Below, one piece after another: positions 52,078 through 61,097 of a stretch of 64,000 nt of DNA. The notes beneath the pieces were generated by a model. The model ran no database searches. It had not been told where the DNA came from and saw only the letters and a program-made list of their open reading frames with translations. Positions within the stretch are counted from its first letter, which is position 1, and each line of letters begins with the position of its first letter. The DNA comes from Rhodococcoides fascians A44A. Lineage in GTDB: Bacteria > Actinomycetota > Actinomycetes > Mycobacteriales > Mycobacteriaceae. Position numbers and translations under genes: made by a program. The stretch is taken from NCBI RefSeq assembly GCF_000760735.1, contig NZ_JMEX01000009.1, positions 959 to 64,958 on the forward strand. Direction: 5' to 3'.

Positions 52078-53717
52078 GTCCGGACTCCTGACGGGCGAGG
52101 CGGGGCGAGGCTGGATTGTTCGGCCGAGATCACGTCCTCGTATCCGGTGGACGGCGCGTCGCGGGGTAGGGGAGAGGCCGCTGCGTGCGGGTCTGCTGCC
52201 GCGGGGTCGACGAGGAAGTCCTTGCGTCTGATGAGGGTGAATGCCGCGATCGCACCGATGAGGGTGACGATTCCCGCGATCGTCGTGACCTGATGCAGCG
52301 CCGAGATGAACGCGATTTCTGCTGCCACCCCAACGTCCTGCCCGGTCTCTTGCAGCGCCGCGACGGCCCCGGAGGCCACGGCGTCGACGGTGGCGTCGAG
52401 CTGGGCCGGAGTCAGGGCGGATCCGTACGCGGTGTCGAGTTCGGATTCGATGGTGCGATGAGCCAAAGCTCCGAGTACCGCCACGCCCAATGCCGCACCG
52501 ACCTGCTGGAATGTCTCGTTGATCCCAGCTCCCATCCCTGAGTCTTCGGCCCGAACGAGAGCCACTGCCGCGCTCGCACGGGGTGGATTGTGTAGTCCCA
52601 TACCGAGTCCCGCGATCACAAACCCCGGTAACAACGCCGTCCAGCTGTCACCGACGTCCGCGAATCGAAACAACAGAAACCCGATTCCTGTGCACAACAG
52701 CGAGATTCCGATCAGAATCGATGTCGAGATCCGGGCGCTCAGTATTCCGCCCACGGCACCGGATATCAGCAGGACGCCGGTAAGCGGCAGGAACCTCAAT
52801 CCGGTCTCGATAGCCGAGTAGCCCAGCACGCCTTGCATCCACAGCACCGAGAACAAGATGGTGGCCGTGACGGCGAAGTTGATCGCAAACGTTGCCGCGG
52901 ACAGGCCGTTGAAGGAACGGTTTCCGAACAGGACCATGTCGAGCATGGGATTGCGGACGCGGCGCTCGACCACAGCGAAGCCGAGGAGGGCGAGCACACC
53001 GACCGCCAACGCTACCGCGGTACGTGGGTCGGTCCATCCCACGACGGGTGCCCGGATGATTGCAAAGATCAACGCGAACAGACCTGCGGAGAACAGTGCC
53101 AGACCGAGGGGGTCGAGACCGCGGCGCGCGGTCGATGTCTGGTGGTCCCGGACTTTCAGAGCGACGACGGCCAGAATGATCAGTCCCACAGGGATATTGA
53201 GGTAGAACACCCATCGCCAGTCCACTTCGGTGAGGATGCCTCCGATCAACGGTCCCGCAGCGATGGCGATGCCCGAGGTGGCCCCGAAGATGCCGAAGGC
53301 GGTTCCTCGTTGGCGGCCGTGGAACGTCGCTGCGATCATCGCTGGGCCGACGGCGTACATGATGGCCGCGCCGAGGCCTTGAACTCCACGTGCTGCGTTG
53401 AGCAGAGTTGCTGACCCAGCGAGACCGCAAGCCACGGACGCGAGGGTGAAGGCCAGCGCGCCGACGGCGAAGATCCGGGTGCGGCCCAGTCTGTCCGCGA
53501 TCGAGCCGGCGGTGAGCAGAAACGCGGCCAGTGCCAGGGCGTAGGCGTCGATCACCCATTGCAACTGCTCGAAGCTGGCCGAGAGGTCTCGTTGTATCGC
53601 GGGCAGTGCGACGTTGACGACGGTGAGGTCCAAGAACAGCATGAATGTTCCGAGGCAGACCGCTGTCAGCGTCCACCAGCGTTCGGGGGCCGACTGCAGC
53701 GGTTCGGGGGTGCTCAT
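52074..53717 (-). CDS. MFS transporter, DHA2-like 14-helix exporter
   Basis: The 547-residue product has about 14 membrane helices, with WWTLTAVCLGTFMLFLDLTVVNVALP at the start and the loop motif SIADRLGRTR after helix 2. The C-terminal 50 residues are a soluble tail. DHA2 proteins expel drugs and other small molecules by proton antiport, so it may export the product of this operon or protect against it. It overlaps the HAD gene and the monooxygenase gene by ATGA. Confidence 0.85.
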   Translation of the reverse strand: MSTPEPLQSAPERWWTLTAVCLGTFMLFLDLTVVNVALPAIQRDLSASFEQLQWVIDAYALALAAFLLTAGSIADRLGRTRIFAVGALAFTLASVACGLAGSATLLNAARGVQGLGAAIMYAVGPAMIAATFHGRQRGTAFGIFGATSGIAIAAGPLIGGILTEVDWRWVFYLNIPVGLIILAVVALKVRDHQTSTARRGLDPLGLALFSAGLFALIFAIIRAPVVGWTDPRTAVALAVGVLALLGFAVVERRVRNPMLDMVLFGNRSFNGLSAATFAINFAVTATILFSVLWMQGVLGYSAIETGLRFLPLTGVLLISGAVGGILSARISTSILIGISLLCTGIGFLLFRFADVGDSWTALLPGFVIAGLGMGLHNPPRASAAVALVRAEDSGMGAGINETFQQVGAALGVAVLGALAHRTIESELDTAYGSALTPAQLDATVDAVASGAVAALQETGQDVGVAAEIAFISALHQVTTIAGIVTLIGAIAAFTLIRRKDFLVDPAAADPHAAASPLPRDAPSTGYEDVISAEQSSLAPPRPSGVRT

Positions 53718-54421
53718 GCGGACTCCTCGAGGAGCGCGTCCGCGGTGGGTTGCGCGGCCGGCTGCTGGCGTCCGAACCAGGCGTCGATTGCCTCGATGGC
53801 TCCCGCGGTGTCGGTGAAGTGATGTATCTGCATTCCGTGCGCTCGGGCGGCTTGGCAATTGCGTAGGTCGTCGTCGACGAACAGGCATCGAGCGGCAGGG
53901 ACGCCGAGTCGTTCGGTCGTCCGGCGGTAGATTTCGGGTTCGGGTTTGCGGACACCTTCGTTCGCGGAGACGACCTCGACGCTGAACAGGCCTGTGGGGA
54001 CGATTCCTCGCCACTCGGGTTCCCATTCTCGGACGTTGTTGGTCAACAGTCCCAGAGTTCGTCCTTCGGATTTCAGCGTGTGCAAGTAGTCGAGAAGTTC
54101 CGAGTTGGGGACCCGGCCGGAGAACCATGCCGGCCGGAACTGTGACAGGTCGATAGCGCGTCCGGTCATGGTTTCCAGTGCCGATCCGACTCGGTCGAGG
54201 AAGGCCGCTTCGGTGATTTCGCCGCGTTCGAGCGGGGCCATGATCGTTTCGTCCGGGTCATCGTGCGCGGTGAACAGGGCACCCATCAGGTCCTCCGGTT
54301 GCACGGACATGTACTCGGTGAACGCCGCGATGGTGTCGGCGATGGGGTTGGTCAGGACGCCGCCGTAGTCGACGACGAGAACGAGGGGACCGGTGTCGAT
54401 ACTGTTGTCGGACATCGTCAT
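53714..54421 (-). CDS. HAD-superfamily hydrolase
   Basis: The 235-residue product is a HAD-IA phosphatase-like protein with cap domain: motif I LVVDYGGVL, motif II LLTNNV, motif III with KPEPEIYR and motif IV LFVDDDLRNC. Motif I has D-Y-G instead of DxD; this DxGG form is common in related HAD proteins and may shift specificity. In A-factor synthesis a phosphate is removed after the AfsA step, so this is a natural candidate for that reaction. It overlaps both neighbours by ATGA, and starts at ATG 54421. Confidence 0.75.
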   Translation of the reverse strand: MTMSDNSIDTGPLVLVVDYGGVLTNPIADTIAAFTEYMSVQPEDLMGALFTAHDDPDETIMAPLERGEITEAAFLDRVGSALETMTGRAIDLSQFRPAWFSGRVPNSELLDYLHTLKSEGRTLGLLTNNVREWEPEWRGIVPTGLFSVEVVSANEGVRKPEPEIYRRTTERLGVPAARCLFVDDDLRNCQAARAHGMQIHHFTDTAGAIEAIDAWFGRQQPAAQPTADALLEESA

Positions 54422-55389
54422 CCCACCTCGACCTGCGAGCGGACGATGACGACGTCACCCTGGACGAGTTCGAAAGATGCGACGATCCCAGTCCCGGACT
54501 CGGTGGGTGCGGTGTCGATCAAGCGGCAGTAGACAGGAAGCTCGTGTTCGGCGAAGTCGAGGAACTGGATGTCGTAGCGCACCGGGGAACCGACCGACGA
54601 TTCCGGCAGTGAGTGGGTGTCGAGGACGGCGCACACCGATGCCTGCCTGCACGCTTCGGTCAAGAGCATCCCCGAGACGTGGTCGACCTTGTGATCGGAG
54701 AGCGACGGGTGGTTGTTGTCGACGACGACCTCGTACGTCGTGTCGGGGTGTTCGGTGCCGGTGGAGGCGATGACGACGTTCTTCGAGTCCCGCCGGGCAA
54801 CGCGTGCAGGCGGAAGCGGAACGGCGGCAGAGGTATACGGCTGATCGGGGGTGTTCTTCGCTGCCCGCCCGGCCGCGCGCATCTCGGCGAACATCTGCTT
54901 GGGCATGAAGCTCAGGGATCCGACGAATTCGCCGACAGGCACGCCGTCGAGAACGGTCTGGTACCTACCGACTGCCCCGGTCAGGTACCCCTCGACGTGG
55001 AACCGCTTCTCGAATTCGACTCGGATGACCAACCGGCCCGGTGTTTCCCCGACCTGGAGGGCAGCGAGGTCGGTCACCGACACCGAGGCCTTGCGGAAGA
55101 CGAACGCCCAGTCCTTGGGTACTCCGTAGAACTGGTGACTGATCAGGATCGAGGCCTGCCTGCATGCCTCCACGAGGATCATGGGGTCGTACCGGTCGTC
55201 GAGTCGGTCGCTGTAGAGGGCATGCCCTCGCGGTAGCTGCGCGGCGACGACGAATCGGTTCTCGCCCGTCGCAGCAGCGTCGGTGAGGAAGACCTCGCTG
55301 ACAGCTGCGCGGTGGACGAGGCTTCGCGGCACAGTGCGATCGAATGTCAGTTCACTGGCGATATCGAACGGTGGTGTGGTGACAGTCAT
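54418..55389 (-). CDS. AfsA-like gamma-butyrolactone synthase
   Basis: The 323-residue product has two AfsA hotdog domains, each with the marker ILVEACRQASILISHQFYG-like or LLTEACRQASVCAVLDTHS segment (about residues 69 and 241). AfsA condenses a beta-ketoacyl group from ACP with dihydroxyacetone phosphate in gamma-butyrolactone synthesis. Start ATG 55389 has GGGGGA upstream. It heads an operon in which every gene overlaps the next by ATGA: AfsA-like, HAD, MFS, monooxygenase, aldo/keto reductase. An 18-bp palindrome lies in the promoter region. The Rhodococcus jostii gblA system shows the class occurs in this genus. Confidence 0.85.
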   Translation of the reverse strand: MTVTTPPFDIASELTFDRTVPRSLVHRAAVSEVFLTDAAATGENRFVVAAQLPRGHALYSDRLDDRYDPMILVEACRQASILISHQFYGVPKDWAFVFRKASVSVTDLAALQVGETPGRLVIRVEFEKRFHVEGYLTGAVGRYQTVLDGVPVGEFVGSLSFMPKQMFAEMRAAGRAAKNTPDQPYTSAAVPLPPARVARRDSKNVVIASTGTEHPDTTYEVVVDNNHPSLSDHKVDHVSGMLLTEACRQASVCAVLDTHSLPESSVGSPVRYDIQFLDFAEHELPVYCRLIDTAPTESGTGIVASFELVQGDVVIVRSQVEVG

Positions 55390-55434
55390 TTCTTCCCCCA
55401 GGAAGGTGGTCGCAGATTTTCTGCTTTGTGCGAA

Positions 55435-55452
55435 ACGCACCGATCGGTACGT
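55435..55452. promoter_or_regulatory. 18-bp palindrome upstream of the AfsA-like operon
   Basis: ACGCACCGATCGGTACGT is a palindrome with a single mismatch pair. One half (GATCGGTACGT) resembles the ArpA-box half-site GGYCGGTWYGK at ten of eleven positions, but the two halves are 4 bases closer than in the 22-bp consensus. It lies 46 bases before the ATG, in the likely promoter, and is a candidate operator for a TetR-type receptor. Confidence 0.6.
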
Positions 55453-55578
55453 GGTTTCAAGTACAGCGCCACGTTTTCGATAAGTCAATTCTTTTCACGT
55501 TAATTCCAAATGTTCGGAAAGTGATTCCCGTAACAATATAATTTCAGTTCGAGCGCAGATATACCGCCAGTAATTCGA

Positions 55579-55630
55579 GCACTATTGTGAGCCTGTGCAC
55601 ACGGTTAAGTGCACAGGCTCGCAATAGTGC
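55579..55630. terminator. Long inverted repeat between the hydrolase and AfsA-like operons
   Basis: A 22-base arm (GCACTATTGTGAGCC then TGTGCAC) pairs with its inverted copy across an 8-base loop; a single mismatch occurs. It lies 31 bases past the stop of the secreted hydrolase gene and about 190 bases before the AfsA-like ATG, both on the minus strand. It should end the hydrolase transcript. There is no T run, as is common in high-GC actinobacteria. Confidence 0.7.
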
Positions 55631-55660
55631 GTTCAGCTATTTGATGCCGATCTGATGCGG

Positions 55661-56743
55661 TCAGTGGGGTTGTCGGGCGTCGAGCCACTGGTCGAGCGAG
55701 TCGAAGACGATGGCGGCGTTCCGTGCGTGGCCCATGTAATGGCCTGCGTGAGGAATCGTGATCGCCTTTCTGTCCGATGTTCCGGTGAACGATGCAATAT
55801 GTTCGTCACCGAATTGCACGCGTGCGTCGTCCTGTCCGTAGAGGCCGAGAACTGGAATGTCTATGCTCGACATTTTGGCCAGGTCGAGAAGAATTCCGGG
55901 GCCTTGTGAAAGCATGTCGCCGCACGGGTGTTGGTTCTGATAGGGCGCTGCTGTATCGATTACTTGTTGTTCGGTATCGGCATAGTTTCCTGTCACGAAT
56001 TCAGTGGTTCCTTGGTCGTAAAAGGTGTAGCCCTTGGCGGCGGGATTGTTTTCCGATGCCGAGCCTCCGGTGAGGCAGCGTGGTGTGGCGGCGAAGAATC
56101 TGACGTAGGCCTCGGGTGTCAGTCCGCGATCGGCCCAGTCCATGACGACGAGAGCGTCGACGTCGTCGAAGGTGTAGGCCTCGATCTGGACGATCTGCCC
56201 GCCGTTCGACTGGCCGGCGAGGGTGATGTGCCCGAAGGTGGGGGCCGTTCCGGATGCATCCCATTGATAGGTGCCGGTACGCAGCGCTTGGACGATCTGA
56301 TGGGCCATCGTTGCTTGGGACCCCACGCACATGGCCCCGCCTGCCGGAGCGTCGCTCGTGTCGTATCCGAGTCTGTCGATCGTCAGTGAGGTCTGTCCGC
56401 GAGCGGCCATTTCGTAGGTGTGGTGGTATCCCTCGACTGGAAGACGCCAGTACCATTCGCCGGCTGCGATGCCGTGTTCGTAGAGGGTGATGGCGTTGCC
56501 GAAACCCTCTGCGGGAGCGGTGAGATGGCCACGGATGGTGTAGGTTCCGCCGTCGGCGGTGCACGGGACGGCTGTGTCGTTGGTGTTGCGGACTGTGAAG
56601 GACACCGGTACGTCGATCACGTCCGATCGGGTCGGCTGCGCGGAGGCGATGGCCGTTCCACCGAGAAAGATGGCGGTCGACGCGACGGTTATCGCAATCG
56701 CGGCGAGGAGCCGTGAGAGGGGGTGATGGCGGCTGTCGAGCAT
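55661..56743 (-). CDS. Secreted alpha/beta hydrolase
   Basis: The 360-residue product has a Sec signal peptide (about residues 12-36, cleavage near ASAQ) and an alpha/beta hydrolase core: nucleophile region ITLAGQSNGGQIVQ, acid in LYGQDDARVQ and histidine in PHAGHYMGH. Start ATG 56743 with GGAG upstream. It follows the MMPL gene by 55 bases, so both are probably under the TACGAGY operators. The substrate may be a lipid or ester exported or processed at the surface. Confidence 0.75.
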   Translation of the reverse strand: MLDSRHHPLSRLLAAIAITVASTAIFLGGTAIASAQPTRSDVIDVPVSFTVRNTNDTAVPCTADGGTYTIRGHLTAPAEGFGNAITLYEHGIAAGEWYWRLPVEGYHHTYEMAARGQTSLTIDRLGYDTSDAPAGGAMCVGSQATMAHQIVQALRTGTYQWDASGTAPTFGHITLAGQSNGGQIVQIEAYTFDDVDALVVMDWADRGLTPEAYVRFFAATPRCLTGGSASENNPAAKGYTFYDQGTTEFVTGNYADTEQQVIDTAAPYQNQHPCGDMLSQGPGILLDLAKMSSIDIPVLGLYGQDDARVQFGDEHIASFTGTSDRKAITIPHAGHYMGHARNAAIVFDSLDQWLDARQPH

Positions 56744-56798
56744 GGGGTACTCCGATCGGGGCGGGGATGTGGTGGCTGGGAGCGTGCGAGTGCAGTGC

Positions 56799-59000
56799 TC
56801 ATACAGGGGTTTTGGGTCTTCCAGGGTCGACTTCGGTACCAGGTGTATCGACGCGTGGAGCATCGGTGATGCCGATGAGCTGGTGCAGGCGTGCCAGTGG
56901 GCGCGGTGCCCACCAGTTCCAGCGGCCGGTCAGGGCCATGATGGAGGGGACGAGGATCGCTCGGATGACGGTGGCGTCGATCAGGACCGCCAGTGCCATG
57001 CCGATTCCGAGTTGCTGAAGGAAGGTCACCCCGGAAGTGGCGTAGGTGGCGAAGGATGCGGCCAGGATGAGAGCTGCTGCGGTGACGACGGGTGCGGAGC
57101 GTGAGATGCCATCGATGATGGATTGGCGATTGTCTCCGGTACGGTCGAATTCTTCTTTGATGCGCGAGAGCAGGAAGACTTCGTAGTCCATCGACAGGCC
57201 GTAGGCGATGCAGAACATCAGGATGGGGATGCTCGGCTCGATGGCACCGGTAGGGGTGAAACCCAGCAGCCCAGCAAGATTGCCGTTCTGAAAACCCCAC
57301 ACCAGGACACCGAACATGACCGTCAGTGACAGCAGATTCAGAATGGTGGCTTTGATGGGGGCGATGATCGATCCGGTCATCACGAACAGAATGGCGAAGG
57401 TGATCAGTGCAATGAGCACGGCCACGAGCGGGAGCCGGGCGGTGACGCCGTCGGTGTAGTCGTCGAGCATCGCGGGTGAGCCGCCGACGAGTACCTGGCC
57501 GGGAGGCTCCACCGACCGTACCGCGGAGACGAATCCGGCTCTGTCGTCCAGTGATTCGCGAGTCGGTACCACCGAGAGGTAGCTGCCTGCGGTGTCGGGA
57601 GTGAAACGGACGGCGCCGTTCGGTGGAGCAGTGAGCGCCCTGTCGGGTTCGACGGTGCCCAGTGCGCTGTCCACTCGTAGCACCTGGGGCAGTGCTGCGA
57701 GATCGGAGGCGTACCGAGCGAGGCCGTCCGGTGCGATGGTCGGTGCGACGAGCAGAATTGCGTCTGCATCCTCGCTGGCGTAGTCGTCGCGGATGGTGTC
57801 GTACAGGGCGCGGACCGGAACCGACTGCGGCAGGATGCGATCGTCCGGTGCGCCGAACCGAACGCCTAGTACCGGCGCTCCGAGCAGTATCAAGATCACC
57901 ACACCGGCGATCGCGAACACTGCAGGTCGGCCGGTCGTGGCCACGGTGATCCGCCGCCACACGGTACTTCCGTCGGTGTCCGGTTCCTTGCGCCGTAAGG
58001 CGCGGTGCCCGAGCAGCACCAATGCGGCCGGGAGTACGACCGTAGCGGCGAGCACGGCGGTGGCGACGACGGCTATCCCGGCGTAGGCGAACGAGGCCAG
58101 GAACGGGAACGGGAAGACCAGCAGAACGGCCAGTGACGCGGCGACGGTGGCGCCGGAGAACATGATGGTGCGTCCGGCTGCCTGCGCTGCTCGCTGCACG
58201 GCCAACGTCAGGTCAGCGGTGCGGCGGGCTTCCTCTCGGAAGCGGTAGATCAGGAACAGTCCGTAATCGACGCCGAGTGCAATGCCCATCACCAGCGCGA
58301 TGTTCGCCGCGAAGGTCGATACTTCGGTGAAGGCTGCCACCACGCGCATGATGGCCAGGGTGCCGACGACGGAGAACAGTCCGGTTGCGAAGACCACTGC
58401 GGCGAGACGGAGCCGCCGTAGGACGGCCCACAACAGTGCGATCACCAGCGGGGCGATGATCAGCTCTGCTCGGAGAAAGTCGGTCCTGGATTGTTCTGCG
58501 ACGGAGCGGAACACCTCGTCGCTGCCGCCGAGAGCGATGTCGATGTTCGAGGTAGCCGACCGGCTGAGTGCCTCGTCGAGAGCGGGAAGGACCTGTTGCC
58601 GGATTTCGGTGGCGTCGCCCGGTGCCCACGCCTGGATCAGCGCCGAGCTGCCGTCCCCGGCGGCGAGGGTCGGAACCTCTTCGGTCCAGTAGGACCATGT
58701 GTCGTCGATGCCGGGGAAGGTGTCGACGAACTCGGTCAGACGTAACCCGTCCGCGGCGACGGCCGAGCTGTCGACGTCGCCGGTCTTCGCGGTGACGAGG
58801 ATGGTGATGTTGGGTGTGCCGGTCTGAAAGGTGTCGTTGAGCAGCGCCTCGGCTGCCGCAGACGGGGCGTTGGTCGCCTCGAACCTGTTCAGGGACAGTG
58901 CATTCATCGCACCGGCAGCGACTGCTGCGAGCACGAGGAAGAGGACGCCGGCCACTACGAGGGTGAGGCCGGGTCGAGTTGTGGCGAATCGGGTGGGCAT
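56799..59000 (-). CDS. MMPL/RND-family exporter
   Basis: The 733-residue product has the MMPL layout of 12 helices, with a large outside loop after helix 1 (from about residue 35) and another after helix 7. The helix bundle FAANIALVMGIALGVDYGLF and SIPILMFCIAYGLSMDYEVF are the two matching proton-relay helices. MMPL proteins move lipids, siderophores or drugs out. Start ATG 59000 lies 26 bases from the first palindrome, and the gene is divergent from TetR. Confidence 0.85.
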   Translation of the reverse strand: MPTRFATTRPGLTLVVAGVLFLVLAAVAAGAMNALSLNRFEATNAPSAAAEALLNDTFQTGTPNITILVTAKTGDVDSSAVAADGLRLTEFVDTFPGIDDTWSYWTEEVPTLAAGDGSSALIQAWAPGDATEIRQQVLPALDEALSRSATSNIDIALGGSDEVFRSVAEQSRTDFLRAELIIAPLVIALLWAVLRRLRLAAVVFATGLFSVVGTLAIMRVVAAFTEVSTFAANIALVMGIALGVDYGLFLIYRFREEARRTADLTLAVQRAAQAAGRTIMFSGATVAASLAVLLVFPFPFLASFAYAGIAVVATAVLAATVVLPAALVLLGHRALRRKEPDTDGSTVWRRITVATTGRPAVFAIAGVVILILLGAPVLGVRFGAPDDRILPQSVPVRALYDTIRDDYASEDADAILLVAPTIAPDGLARYASDLAALPQVLRVDSALGTVEPDRALTAPPNGAVRFTPDTAGSYLSVVPTRESLDDRAGFVSAVRSVEPPGQVLVGGSPAMLDDYTDGVTARLPLVAVLIALITFAILFVMTGSIIAPIKATILNLLSLTVMFGVLVWGFQNGNLAGLLGFTPTGAIEPSIPILMFCIAYGLSMDYEVFLLSRIKEEFDRTGDNRQSIIDGISRSAPVVTAAALILAASFATYATSGVTFLQQLGIGMALAVLIDATVIRAILVPSIMALTGRWNWWAPRPLARLHQLIGITDAPRVDTPGTEVDPGRPKTPV

Positions 59001-59025
59001 CGCGGGTCCCCCTGCTACCGTGGAT

Positions 59026-59041
59026 ACGAGCGATTGCTCGT
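59026..59041. promoter_or_regulatory. TetR operator 1 (ACGAGC-GATT-GCTCGT)
   Basis: Six-base arms ACGAGC and GCTCGT around four bases lie between the divergent MMPL and TetR genes. The same pattern recurs 29 bases to the right and at 48681. Confidence 0.75.
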
Positions 59042-59054
59042 GATTTGCGAGAAT

Positions 59055-59070
59055 ACGAGCGAAAGCTCGT
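59055..59070. promoter_or_regulatory. TetR operator 2 (ACGAGC-GAAA-GCTCGT)
   Basis: This is the second copy of the 16-bp palindrome in the MMPL-TetR intergenic region. The 29-base offset is close to three helical turns, so two TetR dimers could bind on the same face and control both genes. Confidence 0.75.
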
Positions 59071-59098
59071 CTTGTCTACCGGAAAGCCTGGAGTTCAC

Positions 59099-59737
59099 AT
59101 GCCGAATACCTCGACGCCAACTACCTCTCCTGCACCCAAGCGTCAGGATCGCGGACTCAAGCGCATCGCTGCGATCCTCGACGGTGCGGAGGAGTTGTTC
59201 GGAGAAGTCGGGTTCGACGCAGCGACCACGAACGCTATCGCCAGCAAATCGGGCATGTCACCGGGTTCGCTGTACCAGTTCTTCAGAAACAAGGAAGACA
59301 TCGCCGCAGCATTGGCGGAACGCTACGTCGTGGAGTTGACCGACGCCCAATCGGCCGCGGTCGATCCGCGACCGGACGGCTTCGTGGAATCTCTACCGCA
59401 GTTCATCGACCGGGCCGTCGACAATATGGTCGCCTTCAATGCGGCCAATCCGGCTTTCCTGCAACTGTTCTCGCGAGCAGATACCCAGCCTGCCCTGTAT
59501 ACCGCAGTCGTACCATTGCAGAGCGAACTCTCCCAGAGGGTCGCCCAGACCTTGGCCGCACTCGCACCGACCCTGTCCAGCGAACGCATCGACCTCCACG
59601 CGCTGGTGGCCTTGCAGATCACCCGCGGAATGATGCCCGTCATCGCCGCAGAAAAAACTAACAAGAAGGACCAGCTCGTGACCGAGCTCAAGGCGGCACT
59701 GATTCGTTACCTGTCCGAGGCACTCGCCTCACCCTGA
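59099..59737 (+). CDS. TetR/AcrR-family regulator
   Basis: The 212-residue product has a TetR helix-turn-helix (NAIASKSGMSPGSLYQFF, about residues 45-62) and a ligand-binding domain with CasR-like helices. It is divergent from the MMPL exporter. Two palindromes in the shared promoter region and a third upstream of the DedA gene suggest it represses all three. It starts at ATG 59099. Ligand unknown, possibly the MMPL cargo. Confidence 0.85.
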   Translation: MPNTSTPTTSPAPKRQDRGLKRIAAILDGAEELFGEVGFDAATTNAIASKSGMSPGSLYQFFRNKEDIAAALAERYVVELTDAQSAAVDPRPDGFVESLPQFIDRAVDNMVAFNAANPAFLQLFSRADTQPALYTAVVPLQSELSQRVAQTLAALAPTLSSERIDLHALVALQITRGMMPVIAAEKTNKKDQLVTELKAALIRYLSEALASP

Positions 59738-59781
59738 CGGAACAGAGACCCGCGCCGCCGCAGGCCGTGCGTACTCCCAGT

Positions 59782-59822
59782 CTGAAAAAAGCTGCAGCAG
59801 TAGCTGTTTTGACGTTTTTCAG
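59782..59822. terminator. Possible terminator between convergent TetR and LysR genes
   Basis: CTGAAAAA and TTTTTCAG form the outer arms, with an inner AGCT-based hairpin. It lies 45 bases past the TetR stop. The A and T runs on opposite sides would suit termination in both directions. The rest of the 59738-60059 gap shows no gene or other signal. Confidence 0.4.
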
Positions 59823-60059
59823 TTGTGCTGCCAGCAATCACTGCTTTTCGTACACTATGGGATCCGCGCCGATCGATACTTCGATGCGTGGTGGAGCATT
59901 CGGTCGAGGCTCAACGCCCCGCGTCGTATGCTCGGTCAGCGATCGGCGACCTTAGGCGCGCACCCGGCGGCGGACCATGCGACCGGCGTGCATCGCCGCA
60001 ACTTTGGTCCAATCAGGGTGTGCAATTAGCCGTCACAGCTGGACCGATGACCGCCGGAC

Positions 60060-61022
60060 TCACGCAGGTTCCGGTGTTGCCGCGCCGGTCACCGCATGAC
60101 CTGGGGGACGGTTCGCTGTTTTTCGTTCTTTGGGTGTGTCGATCAATGCGTTATGTGCAGCATCGCGTACCCAGCCTGTGATTCTGTCGAGGGTTTCGGA
60201 TGGCAGGTGCCATCGTTGCCAATACAGGGGAATGGTGACGTTGTGGTCGGGGTCGAGGTGAACGAGTGTCCCGTCGGCGAGGTCGCGTGCGATTTGTCCT
60301 TCCGGTAGCACGCCCCACCCGAGTCCGAGTCGAGCTGCAGTCAGGAATTCGCGGTTCGATGGGAGGTAGTGGATCGGGGGCTCACGGTGCGCCTTGATCT
60401 TGCGTAGATAGGCGTGTTGCAGGTCGTCCTTTTTGTCGAATCGCAGCATCGGGAGGCGGCTGGGATCGCAACCGTCGGAGTCGGCGTCGCGAATGAGTGA
60501 GGGTGCGCACGCGGGCCAATAGACCATGGCTCCGAGCGGTTCGACCGTACAGCCAGGTGCTGCGGTGCGTGAGGTCGTCACGGCGGCCATGACCGCGCCT
60601 TGACGCAGTAGAGCGTCTGTATGGTCCTGATCTTCGATGTGGAGGTCCAGCAGTATCCGTCGGTCGACGGCTATCGCTTTCATCACCGGTTGGAACCACG
60701 TCGAGACCGAATCGGCATTGATAGCAAGTGAAAAGCGCAGCGGTGCAGCAGTATTCGTTGTCGTTGAGCCGCCGCGTAGCTCAGCGTCGGCGTCGACGGT
60801 GAGGACTTCGATCTGCCGCGCGAGTCGGAGCAGGGCTTGCCCGTTTCTGGTGGGTAGTACCGGCCTGGTTCGCTGTAGCAGCGCGGCCCCCGACGCTCGT
60901 TCGAGCGCGGTAATGCGTTGGCTGACTGCAGAAGACGAGATGTGCAACGCCGTTGCAGCTCCCTCGAACGACCCTGAATCGCAGATCGCGGCAAGTGTGG
61001 CGAGCTGATCGTGGTTGTACAT
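60060..61022 (-). CDS. LysR-family regulator (LysG/ArgP-like, att-type)
   Basis: The 320-residue product has a LysR helix-turn-helix (SGSFEGAATALHISSSAVSQ, about residues 16-35) and a periplasmic-binding-like effector domain. Its pairing with a divergent LysE-type exporter is the LysG-LysE and ArgP-ArgO design, in which lysine or arginine activates export. The same order precedes the arginine genes in the R. fascians att locus (attR, attX). Start ATG 61022; TTG 61028 is less likely. Confidence 0.85.
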   Translation of the reverse strand: MYNHDQLATLAAICDSGSFEGAATALHISSSAVSQRITALERASGAALLQRTRPVLPTRNGQALLRLARQIEVLTVDADAELRGGSTTTNTAAPLRFSLAINADSVSTWFQPVMKAIAVDRRILLDLHIEDQDHTDALLRQGAVMAAVTTSRTAAPGCTVEPLGAMVYWPACAPSLIRDADSDGCDPSRLPMLRFDKKDDLQHAYLRKIKAHREPPIHYLPSNREFLTAARLGLGWGVLPEGQIARDLADGTLVHLDPDHNVTIPLYWQRWHLPSETLDRITGWVRDAAHNALIDTPKERKTANRPPGHAVTGAATPEPA

Positions 61023-61036
61023 CCACAAATACTAAA

Positions 61037-61057
61037 CCTAGATCAGCGATACTTAGG
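61037..61057. promoter_or_regulatory. Candidate LysR-type binding site
   Basis: CCTA and TAGG arms 13 bases apart lie between the divergent LysR and LysE starts, inside a longer AT-rich stretch with TACTAA and TACTTAGG. Dyads of this size in such intergenic regions are usual LysR sites. Confidence 0.5.
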
Positions 61058-61097
61058 AAACGTGCATCGATGCTGGAGCGGTCGTACCGTTCTTGCC

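Noticed and set aside
55561-55660. CRISPR repeat suspected from the long inverted repeat
   Set aside because: Only one copy exists, as a hairpin between genes; no spacers or repeated units. No CRISPR array was seen anywhere in the window.
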